Shown here piece by piece: positions 8,234 through 17,030 of a stretch of DNA of 48,128 nt; positions within the stretch are counted from its first letter, which is position 1; each line of letters opens with the position of its first letter. The position numbers and the translations under genes were made by a program. Source of the DNA: Bradyrhizobium sp. ARR65 (GTDB lineage Bacteria; Pseudomonadota; Alphaproteobacteria; Rhizobiales; Xanthobacteraceae); the NCBI RefSeq assembly GCF_000472385.1, contig NZ_AWZU01000026.1:59110-107237 (forward strand), given 5' to 3'. Below the pieces are notes generated by a model. It was not told where the DNA came from and did not search any database. It saw only the letters and a list, made by a program, of their open reading frames with translations.

Positions 8234-9091
8234 TCACACTGCCGTTGCCCGCGCGAACTCGATATAGATCTCGCGCAGTCGGTTCGTCATCGCGCCCGGC
8301 TTGCCGTCGGCGACCGGCTTGCCGTCAATGGAGACCACCGGCTGCACGAACAGGCTGGCGCTGGTGGCGAAAGCTTCCTTGGCTGCGAGCGCCTCCGAGA
8401 CCGAAAACGGCCGCTCCTCGATGCGGAGCTGGCGCTCTTGTGCGAGCTTCACTACCGCTTTCCGCGTGCAGCCGGGTAGAATCTCGTTGCTGTTGTGCCG
8501 CGTCACCAGCACGTTGTCCTGCGTCAGGATGAATGCCGAAGACGAGCCGCCTTCGGTCACCATGCCGTCCTCGATCATCCAGGCTTCGGCCGCGCCGGCT
8601 TCGGCCGCGGCCTGCTTGGCAAGCACCTGCGCGAGCAACGCAACACTCTTGATGTCGCGCCGCTCCCAGCGGATATCGGGTACCGTAATCACGGCGATGC
8701 CGGTCCTGGCGGAAGGCGCGTTGATGATGTCCTTCACCGAGGTGAACATGATCAGCGTCGGCTTGAGGCCCTTGGGAAAGGCAAAATCGCGGCCCTTGTC
8801 CGCGCCGCGCGTCACCTCGAGATAGACCAGGCCGCTTTCGAGCTTGTTGCGCGCGATCAGCTCCTTCTGGATTTCTTCGATCCGCTCCAAACTCTCCGGC
8901 AGCTCGAGCGAGATTTCGCCGACCGAGCGCTGCAGCCGCGCCAAATGCGAAGCGTTGTCGACGAGCTTGCCATCGAGCACAGCCGAGACCTCATAAATGC
9001 CGTCGGCGAACAGAAAGCCGCGGTCGAGTATCGACACTTTGGCCTCCGAGAGCGGCACAAACGAGCCGTTGACGTAAGCGATGGGGTCCAA
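8234..9091 (-). CDS. dat: D-amino-acid aminotransferase (class IV PLP enzyme)
   Basis: A 285-residue fold-type IV aminotransferase that would interconvert D-alanine or D-glutamate with 2-oxo acids. I chose the TTG at 9091 because AGGAGA sits seven bases upstream and the protein then begins DPIAYVNGSFVPLSEAKVS, the usual family start; an ATG at 9145 would add 18 residues with no homologous look. Lys148 in RRDIKSVALLAQ is the PLP lysine, and VTEGGSSSAFI carries the conserved Glu180. SILDRGFLFADGIYEV is the diagnostic N-terminal motif. It lies 210 bp behind the ABC-transporter ATPase gene on the same strand with a repeat between, which suggests a link to uptake of acidic amino acids. Confidence 0.9.
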   Translation of the reverse strand: MDPIAYVNGSFVPLSEAKVSILDRGFLFADGIYEVSAVLDGKLVDNASHLARLQRSVGEISLELPESLERIEEIQKELIARNKLESGLVYLEVTRGADKGRDFAFPKGLKPTLIMFTSVKDIINAPSARTGIAVITVPDIRWERRDIKSVALLAQVLAKQAAAEAGAAEAWMIEDGMVTEGGSSSAFILTQDNVLVTRHNSNEILPGCTRKAVVKLAQERQLRIEERPFSVSEALAAKEAFATSASLFVQPVVSIDGKPVADGKPGAMTNRLREIYIEFARATAV

Positions 9092-9189
9092 GCGAATGTC
9101 TCCTGTGGGGACCGGAGTTGGTTGTGATGAGAACGTATAGGACAATCGTCAATGCCGATAAACCCTTGGACGCCGATAAACGTTCTCGA

Positions 9190-9294
9190 CGTCATTCCGG
9201 GGCGGTGCGAAGCACCGAACTATGGTGCGCAATTGCGCACATGAGAATCTCGAGATTCCGGGTTCGCTCGCTCCGCGAGCGCCCCGGAATGACG
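9190..9294. repeat. Palindromic intergenic repeat, family B (CGTCATTCCGGGGCG...)
   Basis: Starts CGTCATTCCGGGGCG and ends CGCCCCGGAATGACG, 105 bp, with a small inner stem GGTGCGCAATTGCGCAC. Copies occur at 19490-19573, 31850-31949 and 40031-40128. Confidence 0.92.
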
Positions 9295-9301
9295 GTGGGC
9301 G

Positions 9302-10033
9302 TCAGTGCGACAGGATCTTCGACAAAAACTTCTGCGCGCGGTCGCTGCGGGGCTTGCCGAAGAAATCCGCCTTCGGCGTGTCCTCCACGATCTCGCCCTG
9401 GTCCATGAAGATCACGCGATGCGCGACCTTGCTGGCGAAACCCATTTCGTGGGTGACGACCATCATCGTCATGCCCTCGCGCGCGAGATCCACCATGACA
9501 TCCAGGACCTCGCTGATCATTTCGGGGTCGAGCGCCGAAGTCGGCTCGTCGAACAGCATGGCGATCGGGTCCATGGCGAGCGCGCGCGCAATCGCGACGC
9601 GCTGCTGTTGGCCGCCGGAAAGCTCGGCGGGGTATTTGCGCGCATGGGTCGTCAGGCCGACGCGCTCGAGCAGCTTCATGGCCTTGGCCGCCGCCTCGTC
9701 GTGCGAGCGGCCGAGCACCTTCTCCTGCGCCAGGCAAAGATTGTCGATGATCCGCAAATGCGGAAACAGCTCGAAATGCTGGAACACCATGCCGACCCGG
9801 GCGCGCAGCTTCGGCAGGTTGGTCTTGGGATCGGTGAGACTGATGCCGTCGATGATGATCTTGCCCTGCTGGAACGGCTCCAGCGCGTTCACGCATTTGA
9901 TCAGCGTCGATTTGCCCGAGCCGGACGGACCGCAGACCACCACGACCTCGCCCCTGGCCACGGAGGTTGTGCAATCCTTCAGCGCCTGGAACAGCGGGCC
10001 GTACCATTTGCTGACGTGGTTGATCTCGATCAT
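9302..10033 (-). CDS. gltL: Amino-acid ABC transporter ATP-binding protein
   Basis: A 243-residue ATPase of the polar-amino-acid uptake family (GltL/GlnQ/AapP). Walker A is GPSGSGKSTL, the signature is LSGGQQQRVAIARALA, Walker B is IAMLFDEPTSALDPE and the H-loop is VVTHEMGFA. The N-terminus MIEINHVSKWYG is standard. The ATG at 10033 is ten bases behind the stop of the second permease. It powers import by the permease pair encoded just upstream; the substrate class (glutamate/aspartate) comes from the binding protein and permease resemblance, not from the ATPase itself. Confidence 0.95.
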   Translation of the reverse strand: MIEINHVSKWYGPLFQALKDCTTSVARGEVVVVCGPSGSGKSTLIKCVNALEPFQQGKIIIDGISLTDPKTNLPKLRARVGMVFQHFELFPHLRIIDNLCLAQEKVLGRSHDEAAAKAMKLLERVGLTTHARKYPAELSGGQQQRVAIARALAMDPIAMLFDEPTSALDPEMISEVLDVMVDLAREGMTMMVVTHEMGFASKVAHRVIFMDQGEIVEDTPKADFFGKPRSDRAQKFLSKILSH

Positions 10034-10043
10034 GCGCCCTCGC

Positions 10044-10742
10044 TTAGCGGACAATGGCGATGCGTGCCTGCAGCTGGCGGACGCCAAATGACGCGACACA
10101 GGAAATGACGAAGTAGACCAGCGCCGCGAACAGGTACATTTCCACCAGTCGCCCGTCGCGCTGCCCGACGATGCTCGCCGCACCCAGAAAGTCCGGGATC
10201 GACACCACATAGACCAATGAGGTGTCCTGGAACAGCACGATGGTCTGCGTGAGCAGCACCGGCAGCATGTTGCGGAAGGCCTGCGGCAGCACGACGTAAC
10301 GCATGGTCTGGCCGTAGGTCAGGCCCAAGGCTTGCGCCGCCGCCGGCTGCCCCCTCGAGATCGACTGGATGCCGGCGCGCATGATCTCGGAGTAATAGGC
10401 CGCCTCGAACATGATGAAGGTAATGAGCGAGGAGGCGAAGGCGCCCACCTTGATCGGCCGCGCCGCGCCGGTCAGCCATTGTCCGATATAGGGCACCAGG
10501 AAATAGAACCAGAAGATCACCAGCACCAGCGGCAGCGAGCGTATCAGATCGACATAGAGCGCGGCGATGCGGGACAACAGCCGGAAGCCGGACAGCCGCA
10601 GCAGCGCGATCAGCGTCCCCACGACGATTCCGCCGAGCGCCGAGAGCGCGGTCAGCGTCAGGGTAAAGACCATGCCCTCGCGGAATAGATAGGGCAGCGC
10701 GCGGGCGATGACGTCGAAATCGAAATTGCCGAACATGCTCAT
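10044..10742 (-). CDS. gltK: Glutamate/aspartate ABC transporter permease
   Basis: A 232-residue inner-membrane permease with about five helices. The start ATG at 10742 overlaps the stop of the preceding permease (ATGA), the classic arrangement for coupled translation; the next Met is at 10736. The EAA motif that docks to the ATPase is EIMRAGIQSISRGQPAAAQALG, matching the HisM/GltK family consensus. The signature of the N-terminal part, DLIRSLPLVLVIFWFYFLVP, is typical of GltK. Forms a heterodimer with the gltJ product. Confidence 0.94.
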   Translation of the reverse strand: MSMFGNFDFDVIARALPYLFREGMVFTLTLTALSALGGIVVGTLIALLRLSGFRLLSRIAALYVDLIRSLPLVLVIFWFYFLVPYIGQWLTGAARPIKVGAFASSLITFIMFEAAYYSEIMRAGIQSISRGQPAAAQALGLTYGQTMRYVVLPQAFRNMLPVLLTQTIVLFQDTSLVYVVSIPDFLGAASIVGQRDGRLVEMYLFAALVYFVISCVASFGVRQLQARIAIVR

Positions 10743-11470
10743 TTCCCCGCGATGTAGCCGGGGATCGCGACACGCCGCTCGACGATGCGCATCGCGGTGA
10801 CGACGACGATATTGATCAGGAGGTACATCACGGTCGCGGCGGTAAAGGCCTCGAACACCTGGAAGGAAAATTCCTGCATCGAGCGCGCCTCGCCGGTCAG
10901 CTCTAGCAGGCCGATGGTGATGGCGACCGCAGTGTTCTTGATGGTGTTGAGAAACTCGGAGGTGAGCGGCGGCAGGATGATGCGGTAGGCGATCGGCAGC
11001 AGCACGTAAGTATAGGTCTGCGCCGTGGTGAGCCCGAGCGCGGTCGCGGCTTGCTTCTGCCCGCGCGGCAGCGCGCCGATGCTCGCCCGCACCTGCTCGG
11101 CAACGCGCGCCGACATGAACAGGCCGATTCCGATCGCGGCCGTATAGAACGGCGCATACGGAAGCTGCTTCAGCCACAGGCCCCAGGCGTGCGGCAGCAG
11201 CTCCGGCAGCACGAAGAACCACAGGAAGATCTGCACCAGAAGCGGCATGTTGCGGAAGAATTCGACATAGGCGAAGCCGAACCAGGACGCCGCCTTCGAC
11301 GGCAGCGTGCGCATCACGCCGACGACCGAGCCGAAGATCAGCGCAATCACCCAGGCGCAAATCGAGGTCTCGATGGTCAGCCACAGTCCCGACAGCAGCA
11401 TGTCGAGATAGGTGCCGGCCCCGGTCGGGTTCGGTTCAAAGAAGATGTGCCAGTTCCAGTGATAGTTCAC
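10739..11470 (-). CDS. gltJ: Glutamate/aspartate ABC transporter permease
   Basis: A 243-residue permease. Its N-terminus NYHWNWHIFFEPNPTGAGTY is the distinctive aromatic-rich start of GltJ proteins. The EAA loop is RVAEQVRASIGALPRGQKQA followed by TALGLT. Typical membrane segments follow the motif VEFFRNMPLLVQIFLWFF. It overlaps the next permease gene by four bases. It lies 242 bp behind the binding-protein gene, and that gap is filled by an inverted repeat (11512-11648). Confidence 0.94.
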   Translation of the reverse strand: MNYHWNWHIFFEPNPTGAGTYLDMLLSGLWLTIETSICAWVIALIFGSVVGVMRTLPSKAASWFGFAYVEFFRNMPLLVQIFLWFFVLPELLPHAWGLWLKQLPYAPFYTAAIGIGLFMSARVAEQVRASIGALPRGQKQAATALGLTTAQTYTYVLLPIAYRIILPPLTSEFLNTIKNTAVAITIGLLELTGEARSMQEFSFQVFEAFTAATVMYLLINIVVVTAMRIVERRVAIPGYIAGK

Positions 11471-11511
11471 GGGAGCTTTCCGCTTGAGGGGCTCAGGTAG
11501 CCGCGTCCAGG

Positions 11512-11648
11512 TTCACCTCTCCCCAGCGGGGAGAGGTCGGATTGCGGAGCAATCCGGGTGAGGGGCCGCAGTTCTCGGTCGAGACCGTAACCCCTCACCT
11601 GGATCGCATCTTTCGATGCGCCCCGACCTCTCCCTACGGGAGAGGTGA
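11512..11648. repeat. Inverted repeat inside the ABC operon, family C
   Basis: A 137-bp element with outer arms TTCACCTCTCCC and GGGAGAGGTGAA, an inner hairpin CTCTCCCCAGCGGGGAGAG and a second inner stem around GATCGCATCTTTCGATGCG. A related element lies at 20807-20945. Its position between the binding-protein and permease genes could stabilise the upstream message or reduce read-through; that is inference by analogy with other ABC operons. Confidence 0.88.
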
Positions 11649-11712
11649 AGCTTCGGCACCGCCCATGTGATAGCCCGCCATCACGTGAGCAGCCGCCTCC
11701 CCTCATCGGGGC

Positions 11713-12629
11713 CTACTCCACCCTGTAGGAGGCCGGGTCCGGCGAATCCGACGGCTTGGCGAATTCAGCCTTCAGCTCCGGCGACATCGGCGTGTTCAGG
11801 TTCAAGCCCCTGGGCGGGATCTTCGACATGAACCATTTGTCATAGAGCTTCTGGCCTTCGCCGCCGGTATAGACCGCGGCCACCGCGGCATCGACCACCT
11901 TCTTGAACGCCGGATCGTCCTTGCGCAGCATGATGCCGTAAGGCTCGGGCGTGGAGAACGCGTCCTTGGAAATCGCGTAAATGGAAGGATCTTTCGATGA
12001 GGCGACCAGGCTCGCCAGCAGAATGTCGTCCATCACGAACGCGACGGCGCGATCCGTCTCCACCATCAGAAACGCCTCGGCATGGTCTTTGGCCGGAATG
12101 ATGTTGGCGCCAAGCTTGCGCGCGGCGTTGGCCTCGGTGAGCTGCTTGATGTTGGTGGTGCCGGCGGTCGAGACCACCGACTTGCCTTTCAGGTCATCGA
12201 TTGACTTGAGATTGCTCGACTTCTTGAAGACATAGCGGCTCGCCGTGAGAAAATGCGTATAGGTGAACGCGACCTGCTTCTGGCGCTCGGCATTGTTGGT
12301 GGTCGAGCCGCATTCGAGATCGATGGTGCCGTTGGCGAGCAGCGGGATGCGGTTCGACGAGGTCACCGGCTCGAGCTTGCGTCGAGCTTGTCGAGCTTGA
12401 GCTCCTTCTTCACGGCATCCACGATCCGGTAGCAGATGTCCATGGCGAAGCCGATCGGCTTCTGGTTGTCGTCGAGATAGGAGAACGGGATCGAGGACTC
12501 ACGATAGCCAAGCGTGATCGTGCCGGTGTCCTTGATATTCTTCAGCGTCCCCGTCAGCTCCTCGGCCTTGGCCGAGCCGGCGCAAAATGCGGCCGCGACC
12601 GCGAGGGCAAGGATATCCAAACGCTTCAT
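11713..12629 (-). pseudogene. gltI: Glutamate/aspartate ABC transporter substrate-binding protein, split by a frameshift
   Basis: Two frames together make one binding protein. The first starts at the ATG at 12629 (GGGGGAG just upstream), with signal peptide MKRLDILALAVAAAFCAGSAKA and mature start EELTGTLKNIKDTGTITLGYRESSIPFSYL, and runs to KLDKLDASSSR then a stop at 12363. The second resumes at about 12366 with TSSNRIPLLANGTIDLECGS and ends at 11713. The joined length (917 bases) is one short of 306 codons, so a single-base deletion at about 12367-12385 explains it; restoring one base gives the expected KLEPVTSSNRIP. It is the natural receptor for the downstream gltJKL genes. Whether it is a true pseudogene or a sequencing indel cannot be told from here. 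Confidence 0.88.
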
Positions 12630-12703
12630 GATGACTCCCCCTTCTTGGATTGGCGGAATGCTTGCACAAACCGGGCCAGAATAGAAATGTGACTTTCGGC
12701 GGG

Positions 12704-14005
12704 TCAGGCCCCGAAAGCATCCGCGGATGCCCGCCGGATGGTCACCAGCGCGAACAGGCTCAAGATGGCAATACCGGTGAGGTAGTAGCCGGGGGCAAGA
12801 TCGCCGATCAGCGCAAAGCTGCCGAGCCAGGTCATGGTCGCCGGCCCCATGCCGCCGAACAGGGTGACGCCGATATTGTAGCTCAGGCCGAGCCCCGTCG
12901 CCCGCGTGCCGGGCGGAAACAGTTCCGACATCAGTGCCGCCAGCGGCCCGTAATAGAGCCCCTTCAGGACACCGAGCCACAGCACCCCGATGACGACGAG
13001 GGCGGGCGTCGGGTGCCCCGTCAGCAACAGGAAGGTCGGGAAGATGAAGAAGAGGAGCAGCGCGCCGCAGGTGATCATATGCGTGGTGCGTCCGATCCGG
13101 TCGGAGACGGCGCCGGCGATCGGCGACAGCAGCATGACCGCGGTCTGCCCGGCGAACGCCGCGATGAAGCCGACCGACGGCGGCAGATTGAGCGTCTTCA
13201 CCACATAGGTCGGCATGAAGACGATGAGGTAGTTGACCGCGGTCGAGACCGCGAGCGCGCCGATCGCGAGAATGACGCGCAGCTTCTGCTCCTTCAGGAC
13301 TTGTCCGATCGGGGAACCATGCTTGGCTGCGGCTTGCGCCGGCGGCTCATCGATGTGGTTGCGGATATAGATGCCGACCGGCCCGATCAGGACGCCGAAC
13401 AGGAACGGAATGCGCCAGCCCCACGCCTGCAGATCGGCGGGAGACAGCACCGCCGTCAACAGCGCGCCGAAGCCGGCCCCTAGCAGGCCGCTGAGACCCT
13501 GGCTGGCAAATTGCCAGCTCGCGACGAATCCGCGCCTATGCGGCATGTGCTCAACCAGGAAGGCAGTCGACGAGCCGAACTCGCCGCCGGCGGAAAAGCC
13601 TTGCACCAGGCGGGCGAGGATGACCGCAAGCGGCGCCAGCACGCCGATGGTCGCAAAGGTCGGCATCAGCGCGACCGCCAGCGTGCCCAAGGTCATCATC
13701 ACGATCGAAACCATCAGCGAGGCCTTGCGGCCGCGACGGTCCGCATAGGCGCCGAGCATGACGCCGCCGATCGGGCGGATCAGGAACGACAGGCCGAACG
13801 TGCCGAAGGTCAGCAGCAGCGAGGTGGTCGGATCGTCGGCCGGGAAGAAGGCCTTGGAGATATAGACCGCGAAGTAGCCATAAATGGCGATGTCGAACCA
13901 CTCGAGCGCATTGCCGATTGAGGTGGCGGCGATCAGCCTGGTGACATTTTTCCGGGCACCGGCCACGCGTGTGCCTTCGTCCTGCTCGACGTGAGCCAGC
14001 GCCAT
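12704..14005 (-). CDS. MHS-family MFS metabolite:proton symporter
   Basis: A 433-residue, 12-helix transporter of the metabolite:H+ symporter group (relatives: ProP, ShiA, KgtP, CitA). The diagnostic opening is AATSIGNALEWFDIAIYGYFAVYIS, the loop 2-3 motif is GAYADRRGRKASL and helix 4-5 holds RLVQGFSAGGEFGSSTAFL. Substrates in this group are carboxylates or zwitterions; the particular one is not predictable. The ATG at 14005 is one base from the stop of the M20 peptidase gene, so the two are translationally coupled and the symporter likely imports the peptidase's substrate. Confidence 0.93.
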   Translation of the reverse strand: MALAHVEQDEGTRVAGARKNVTRLIAATSIGNALEWFDIAIYGYFAVYISKAFFPADDPTTSLLLTFGTFGLSFLIRPIGGVMLGAYADRRGRKASLMVSIVMMTLGTLAVALMPTFATIGVLAPLAVILARLVQGFSAGGEFGSSTAFLVEHMPHRRGFVASWQFASQGLSGLLGAGFGALLTAVLSPADLQAWGWRIPFLFGVLIGPVGIYIRNHIDEPPAQAAAKHGSPIGQVLKEQKLRVILAIGALAVSTAVNYLIVFMPTYVVKTLNLPPSVGFIAAFAGQTAVMLLSPIAGAVSDRIGRTTHMITCGALLLFFIFPTFLLLTGHPTPALVVIGVLWLGVLKGLYYGPLAALMSELFPPGTRATGLGLSYNIGVTLFGGMGPATMTWLGSFALIGDLAPGYYLTGIAILSLFALVTIRRASADAFGA

Positions 14006-14006
14006 C

Positions 14007-15401
14007 TCAATGCCCTTTCCCGAGCGGGCGCGGCATCTCGCCGAGATCCCAGAACAGGCCGGCCATGATGCCGAGCGCCTCCTCGGTCACCGGGAGCAGA
14101 ATGTGCTCGTCGGGCGCATGCTGCGAGCAGCCGGGGTAGGAATGCGGTACCCACAGCGTCGGCAGGCCGAGCGTGTCGGAAAACACGTCGTTGGGCAGCG
14201 AGCCGCCGAAATTCGGCAGCACGGCCGGCGCCTTTCCTGATGTCTTTTGGATCGAATCCGCCGCCCATTTGATCCAGGGACTGTCGAAATCGGTCCGCGA
14301 AGCGGCAAAGCGCTGCGCGCCCGAGACCTCGATCATCGGAAAGCCGTGTTCGTGCAGATGGGCGCGAATGGCTTCGATCAGATCATCGATCCTGGTGCCG
14401 ACCACAAAGCGCAATTGCAGCACGGCGCGCGCCCGTCCCGGAATGGCGTTGGCGGGATTGTCGACGTTGCCGGCAGAGATCGCCAGCACCTCCAGCGTAT
14501 TCCAGGCATAAAGCCGTTCGGCGGCGGAGAGGCCTTCCTCGCCCCAGTTCTCCGACAGCGCCGGCTCATCCGCCGTGGGCTCGACCTTGACGTCGGCGAG
14601 CCACTGCCGGATCTGGTTGGAGAGGCGCGGGGGCTTGAGCTGTTCCATCAACAGCCGCCCGCGGCCATCGACCAGCGTCGCGATCGCATTGGCCAGGATC
14701 GTCGCGGGATTGGCGAGCACGCCGCCCCAATTGCCGGAGTGATGCGCGCCCTCGCGCAGGTTGACGTCAAGGTGGATGCGATAGCCGCCGCGGCAGCCGA
14801 GAAACAGCGTCGGGCGATCCGCCGACAGCCGCGGCCCGTCGGACGCGATCAAGACGTCGGCCTTCAATTCGTCGCGCAAGGAGGCGCAGACCTTGCCGAG
14901 ATCTGGAGAGGCAATCTCCTCGCCCATCTCGATGATGAACTTGGCATTGAAGCCGAGCTTGCCGCTACGCGCCTTGCGCACGGCCCGCAAGGCCGCGAGA
15001 TTGATCGAATGCTGGCCCTTGTTGTCGGCGGTGCCGCGGCCATAGACGCGGTTACCGACCTGTGTCGTCGCCCAAGGGTTCAAGCCGTCGCGCCATTCGC
15101 CGACCATGCCATCGACGACATCGCCATGGCCGTAGATCAGCACGGTCGGCGCGGACGCATCTTCCTGATGCGATGCGACCAGGAAGGGCGACTTGCCGCT
15201 GGGGGATTCGACGACCCGGCTCTCGAAGTCGAGCGCGGCAAAGGTCGGCTTGAGCTCGTCTTCCAGATACGCCCGCAGCACGTCGCTGCGCGCGGCATTC
15301 TGGCTTTCGGTCTTGTAGGCCACCCTGCGATCGAGTTCGCGCAAAAATTCGCCGGAGCGGAGCTGCTCTCGCGCATGTGCGATGGCGTCGTTTCTGGTCA
15401 T
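14007..15401 (-). CDS. M20-family metallopeptidase / amidohydrolase
   Basis: A 464-residue cytosolic di-zinc hydrolase of the M20 family (DapE, ArgE, carnosinase and dipeptidase relatives). Metal and catalytic motifs are in order: VLIYGHGDVVDG (His and Asp), YGRGTADNKGQ (bridging Asp), EMGEEIASPDL (catalytic Glu plus metal Glu) and, near the end, SQHAPDEHIL (last His). A lid/dimerisation domain lies between. The family cleaves dipeptides, N-acyl amino acids or carbamoyl compounds. It is the first gene of the minus-strand run M20-MHS symporter-gltIJKL and is divergent from the flavin monooxygenase at 15550. Confidence 0.92.
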   Translation of the reverse strand: MTRNDAIAHAREQLRSGEFLRELDRRVAYKTESQNAARSDVLRAYLEDELKPTFAALDFESRVVESPSGKSPFLVASHQEDASAPTVLIYGHGDVVDGMVGEWRDGLNPWATTQVGNRVYGRGTADNKGQHSINLAALRAVRKARSGKLGFNAKFIIEMGEEIASPDLGKVCASLRDELKADVLIASDGPRLSADRPTLFLGCRGGYRIHLDVNLREGAHHSGNWGGVLANPATILANAIATLVDGRGRLLMEQLKPPRLSNQIRQWLADVKVEPTADEPALSENWGEEGLSAAERLYAWNTLEVLAISAGNVDNPANAIPGRARAVLQLRFVVGTRIDDLIEAIRAHLHEHGFPMIEVSGAQRFAASRTDFDSPWIKWAADSIQKTSGKAPAVLPNFGGSLPNDVFSDTLGLPTLWVPHSYPGCSQHAPDEHILLPVTEEALGIMAGLFWDLGEMPRPLGKGH

Positions 15402-15549
15402 GTCGTCCTTCGTAAACTACTTTGTCGGCACCGCATCGATACACGGCGGCGCCCGTCAGTGGCAATTCCCGTGCCAGATTTGTATTGCCAAAGCGAGCCC
15501 CGATGTAACAATTCAGTCGCGATCCCGCGTTTCGGTTCCCTGGTCTGTC

Positions 15550-16926
15550 ATGCCCAAAGAAATCCGGCTCAATGCCTTCGCCATGAACTGTGTCGCGCAC
15601 CAGTCGCCGGGACTGTGGACGCATCCGCGCGATCGCACGGCTGAGTACAACCGCCTCCCCTATTGGCTCGATCTGGCGAAGACGCTGGAGCGCGGCCGAT
15701 TTGACGGCCTGTTTCTGGCCGACGTGCTCGGCGTCTATGACGTCTACGGCAACAGCCCCGATGCCGCGCTGCGTAATGCCACGCAGACGCCGGCGAACGA
15801 GCCGCTGCTCCTGATCTCGGCGATGGCCGCGGTGACCAAAAATCTTGGTTTCGGCGTCACCAGCAATCTTTCCTTCGAGCCGCCCTATCCGTTTGCGCGG
15901 CGGATGTCGACGCTCGACCATCTGACCGAAGGCCGGATTGGTTGGAACGTCGTCACCGGCTATCTCGACAGCGCCGCGCGCGGCGCGGGCAAAGACAAGC
16001 AGACCGCGCATGACGACCGCTACGACATCGCCGATGAATATATGGAAGTGGTCTACAAGCTCTGGGAAGGAAGCTGGGAAGATGGCGCCGTGCTGCGCGA
16101 CCGTATCAGCGGCGTCTTCACCGATCCCTCCAAAGTGCATCGCGTCACGCATGAGGGCAGGAACTACCGGCTCAATGCGATCCACCTGAGCGAACCGTCG
16201 CCGCAGCGCACGCCCGTGCTGTACCAGGCCGGCACCTCGCCGCGCGGACGGCAATTCGCGGCGCAGCACGCCGAATGCGTGTTCATGTCGGGACCTTCGG
16301 CCAAGGTGATCGCGCCGCGGGTGAAAGCAATCCGCGAATTGGCCGCGGCGCAGGGACGCAAGCCCGCGGACATTCTGATGTTCAGCATGTTCACCGTGAT
16401 CCTTGGAGAGACCGAGGCGAAGGCCAAAGCGAAATACGAGGACTATCGGCGCCATATCAGCGCGGAGGGGGCGCTGACGCTGATGTCCGGCTGGACCGGT
16501 GTCGACTTCTCGACCTACGCGCTCGACCAGCAAGTGCGCCATGTCACCAACGATGCCGGCCGCACGGCCATGGATAATATTACGCGCGCCGATCCGGATC
16601 GCGTATGGACAGTGCGCGAGGTCGCCGAGCATGTCGGCATCGGTGGCATCGGGCCTGTCTTCGTCGGCACGCCCGACAAAGTCGCCGACGACATCGAGGC
16701 CTGGTTCGAAACGACCGATGTCGATGGACTCAATATTCCTTTTGCGGTCTCGCCCGGCGATTTCGAAGATATCGCGGACATGCTGGTGCCGGAATTGACC
16801 CGACGCGGGCGCTACAAGCACGCTTATGCGGAAGGCACGTTGCGCGAGAAATTATTCGGTGCGGGACGTGCGCGGCTGGCCACGCCGCATCCTGCGGCGC
16901 AGTATCGGCCGAAGGTGTCGCGGTGA
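15550..16926 (+). CDS. LLM-class flavin-dependent monooxygenase (NtaA/SnaA/DszA type)
   Basis: A 458-residue FMNH2-dependent monooxygenase of the bacterial-luciferase-like class, closest in look to NtaA/DszA. I chose the ATG at 15550, where the protein begins PKEIRLNAFAMNCVAHQSPGLW; the upstream open stretch is not protein-like. Recognisable motifs: LERGRFDGLFLADVLGVYDVYG, LDHLTEGRIGWNVVTGYLDSA, HDDRYDIADEYMEVVYKLWEGSW, VLYQAGTSPRGRQFAAQHAE. Enzymes of this type need a separate flavin reductase, which is not encoded nearby. It is divergent from the M20 peptidase with a 148-bp shared promoter region, so both may respond to one substrate, such as an organosulfur or aminocarboxylate compound. 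Confidence 0.93.
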   Translation: MPKEIRLNAFAMNCVAHQSPGLWTHPRDRTAEYNRLPYWLDLAKTLERGRFDGLFLADVLGVYDVYGNSPDAALRNATQTPANEPLLLISAMAAVTKNLGFGVTSNLSFEPPYPFARRMSTLDHLTEGRIGWNVVTGYLDSAARGAGKDKQTAHDDRYDIADEYMEVVYKLWEGSWEDGAVLRDRISGVFTDPSKVHRVTHEGRNYRLNAIHLSEPSPQRTPVLYQAGTSPRGRQFAAQHAECVFMSGPSAKVIAPRVKAIRELAAAQGRKPADILMFSMFTVILGETEAKAKAKYEDYRRHISAEGALTLMSGWTGVDFSTYALDQQVRHVTNDAGRTAMDNITRADPDRVWTVREVAEHVGIGGIGPVFVGTPDKVADDIEAWFETTDVDGLNIPFAVSPGDFEDIADMLVPELTRRGRYKHAYAEGTLREKLFGAGRARLATPHPAAQYRPKVSR

Positions 16927-16945
16927 TCACCACACTGCCAGTTCC

Positions 16946-16989
16946 GTCGTCCTGAGGTGCTCGCGATAGCGAGCCTCGAAGGATGACGG
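16946..16989. repeat. Palindromic repeat, family D (GTCCTGAGG...CTCGAAGGATGAC)
   Basis: Short inverted repeat CGTCGTCCTGAGG ... CCTCGAAGGATGACG with inner stem GCTCGCGATAGCGAGC. It sits between the convergent monooxygenase and ThDP-enzyme genes, where it may act as a two-way terminator. Relatives at 18879-18922 and 46141-46180. Confidence 0.85.
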
Positions 16990-17030
16990 GAGAAAGCTGA
17001 GCTTGCTTCGCTCGGCTGTGGTGCGGCTCC

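Noticed and set aside
14247..15644. A 465-residue frame opposite the M20 peptidase
   Set aside because: Same cause; the sense strand has all catalytic motifs of the M20 family.
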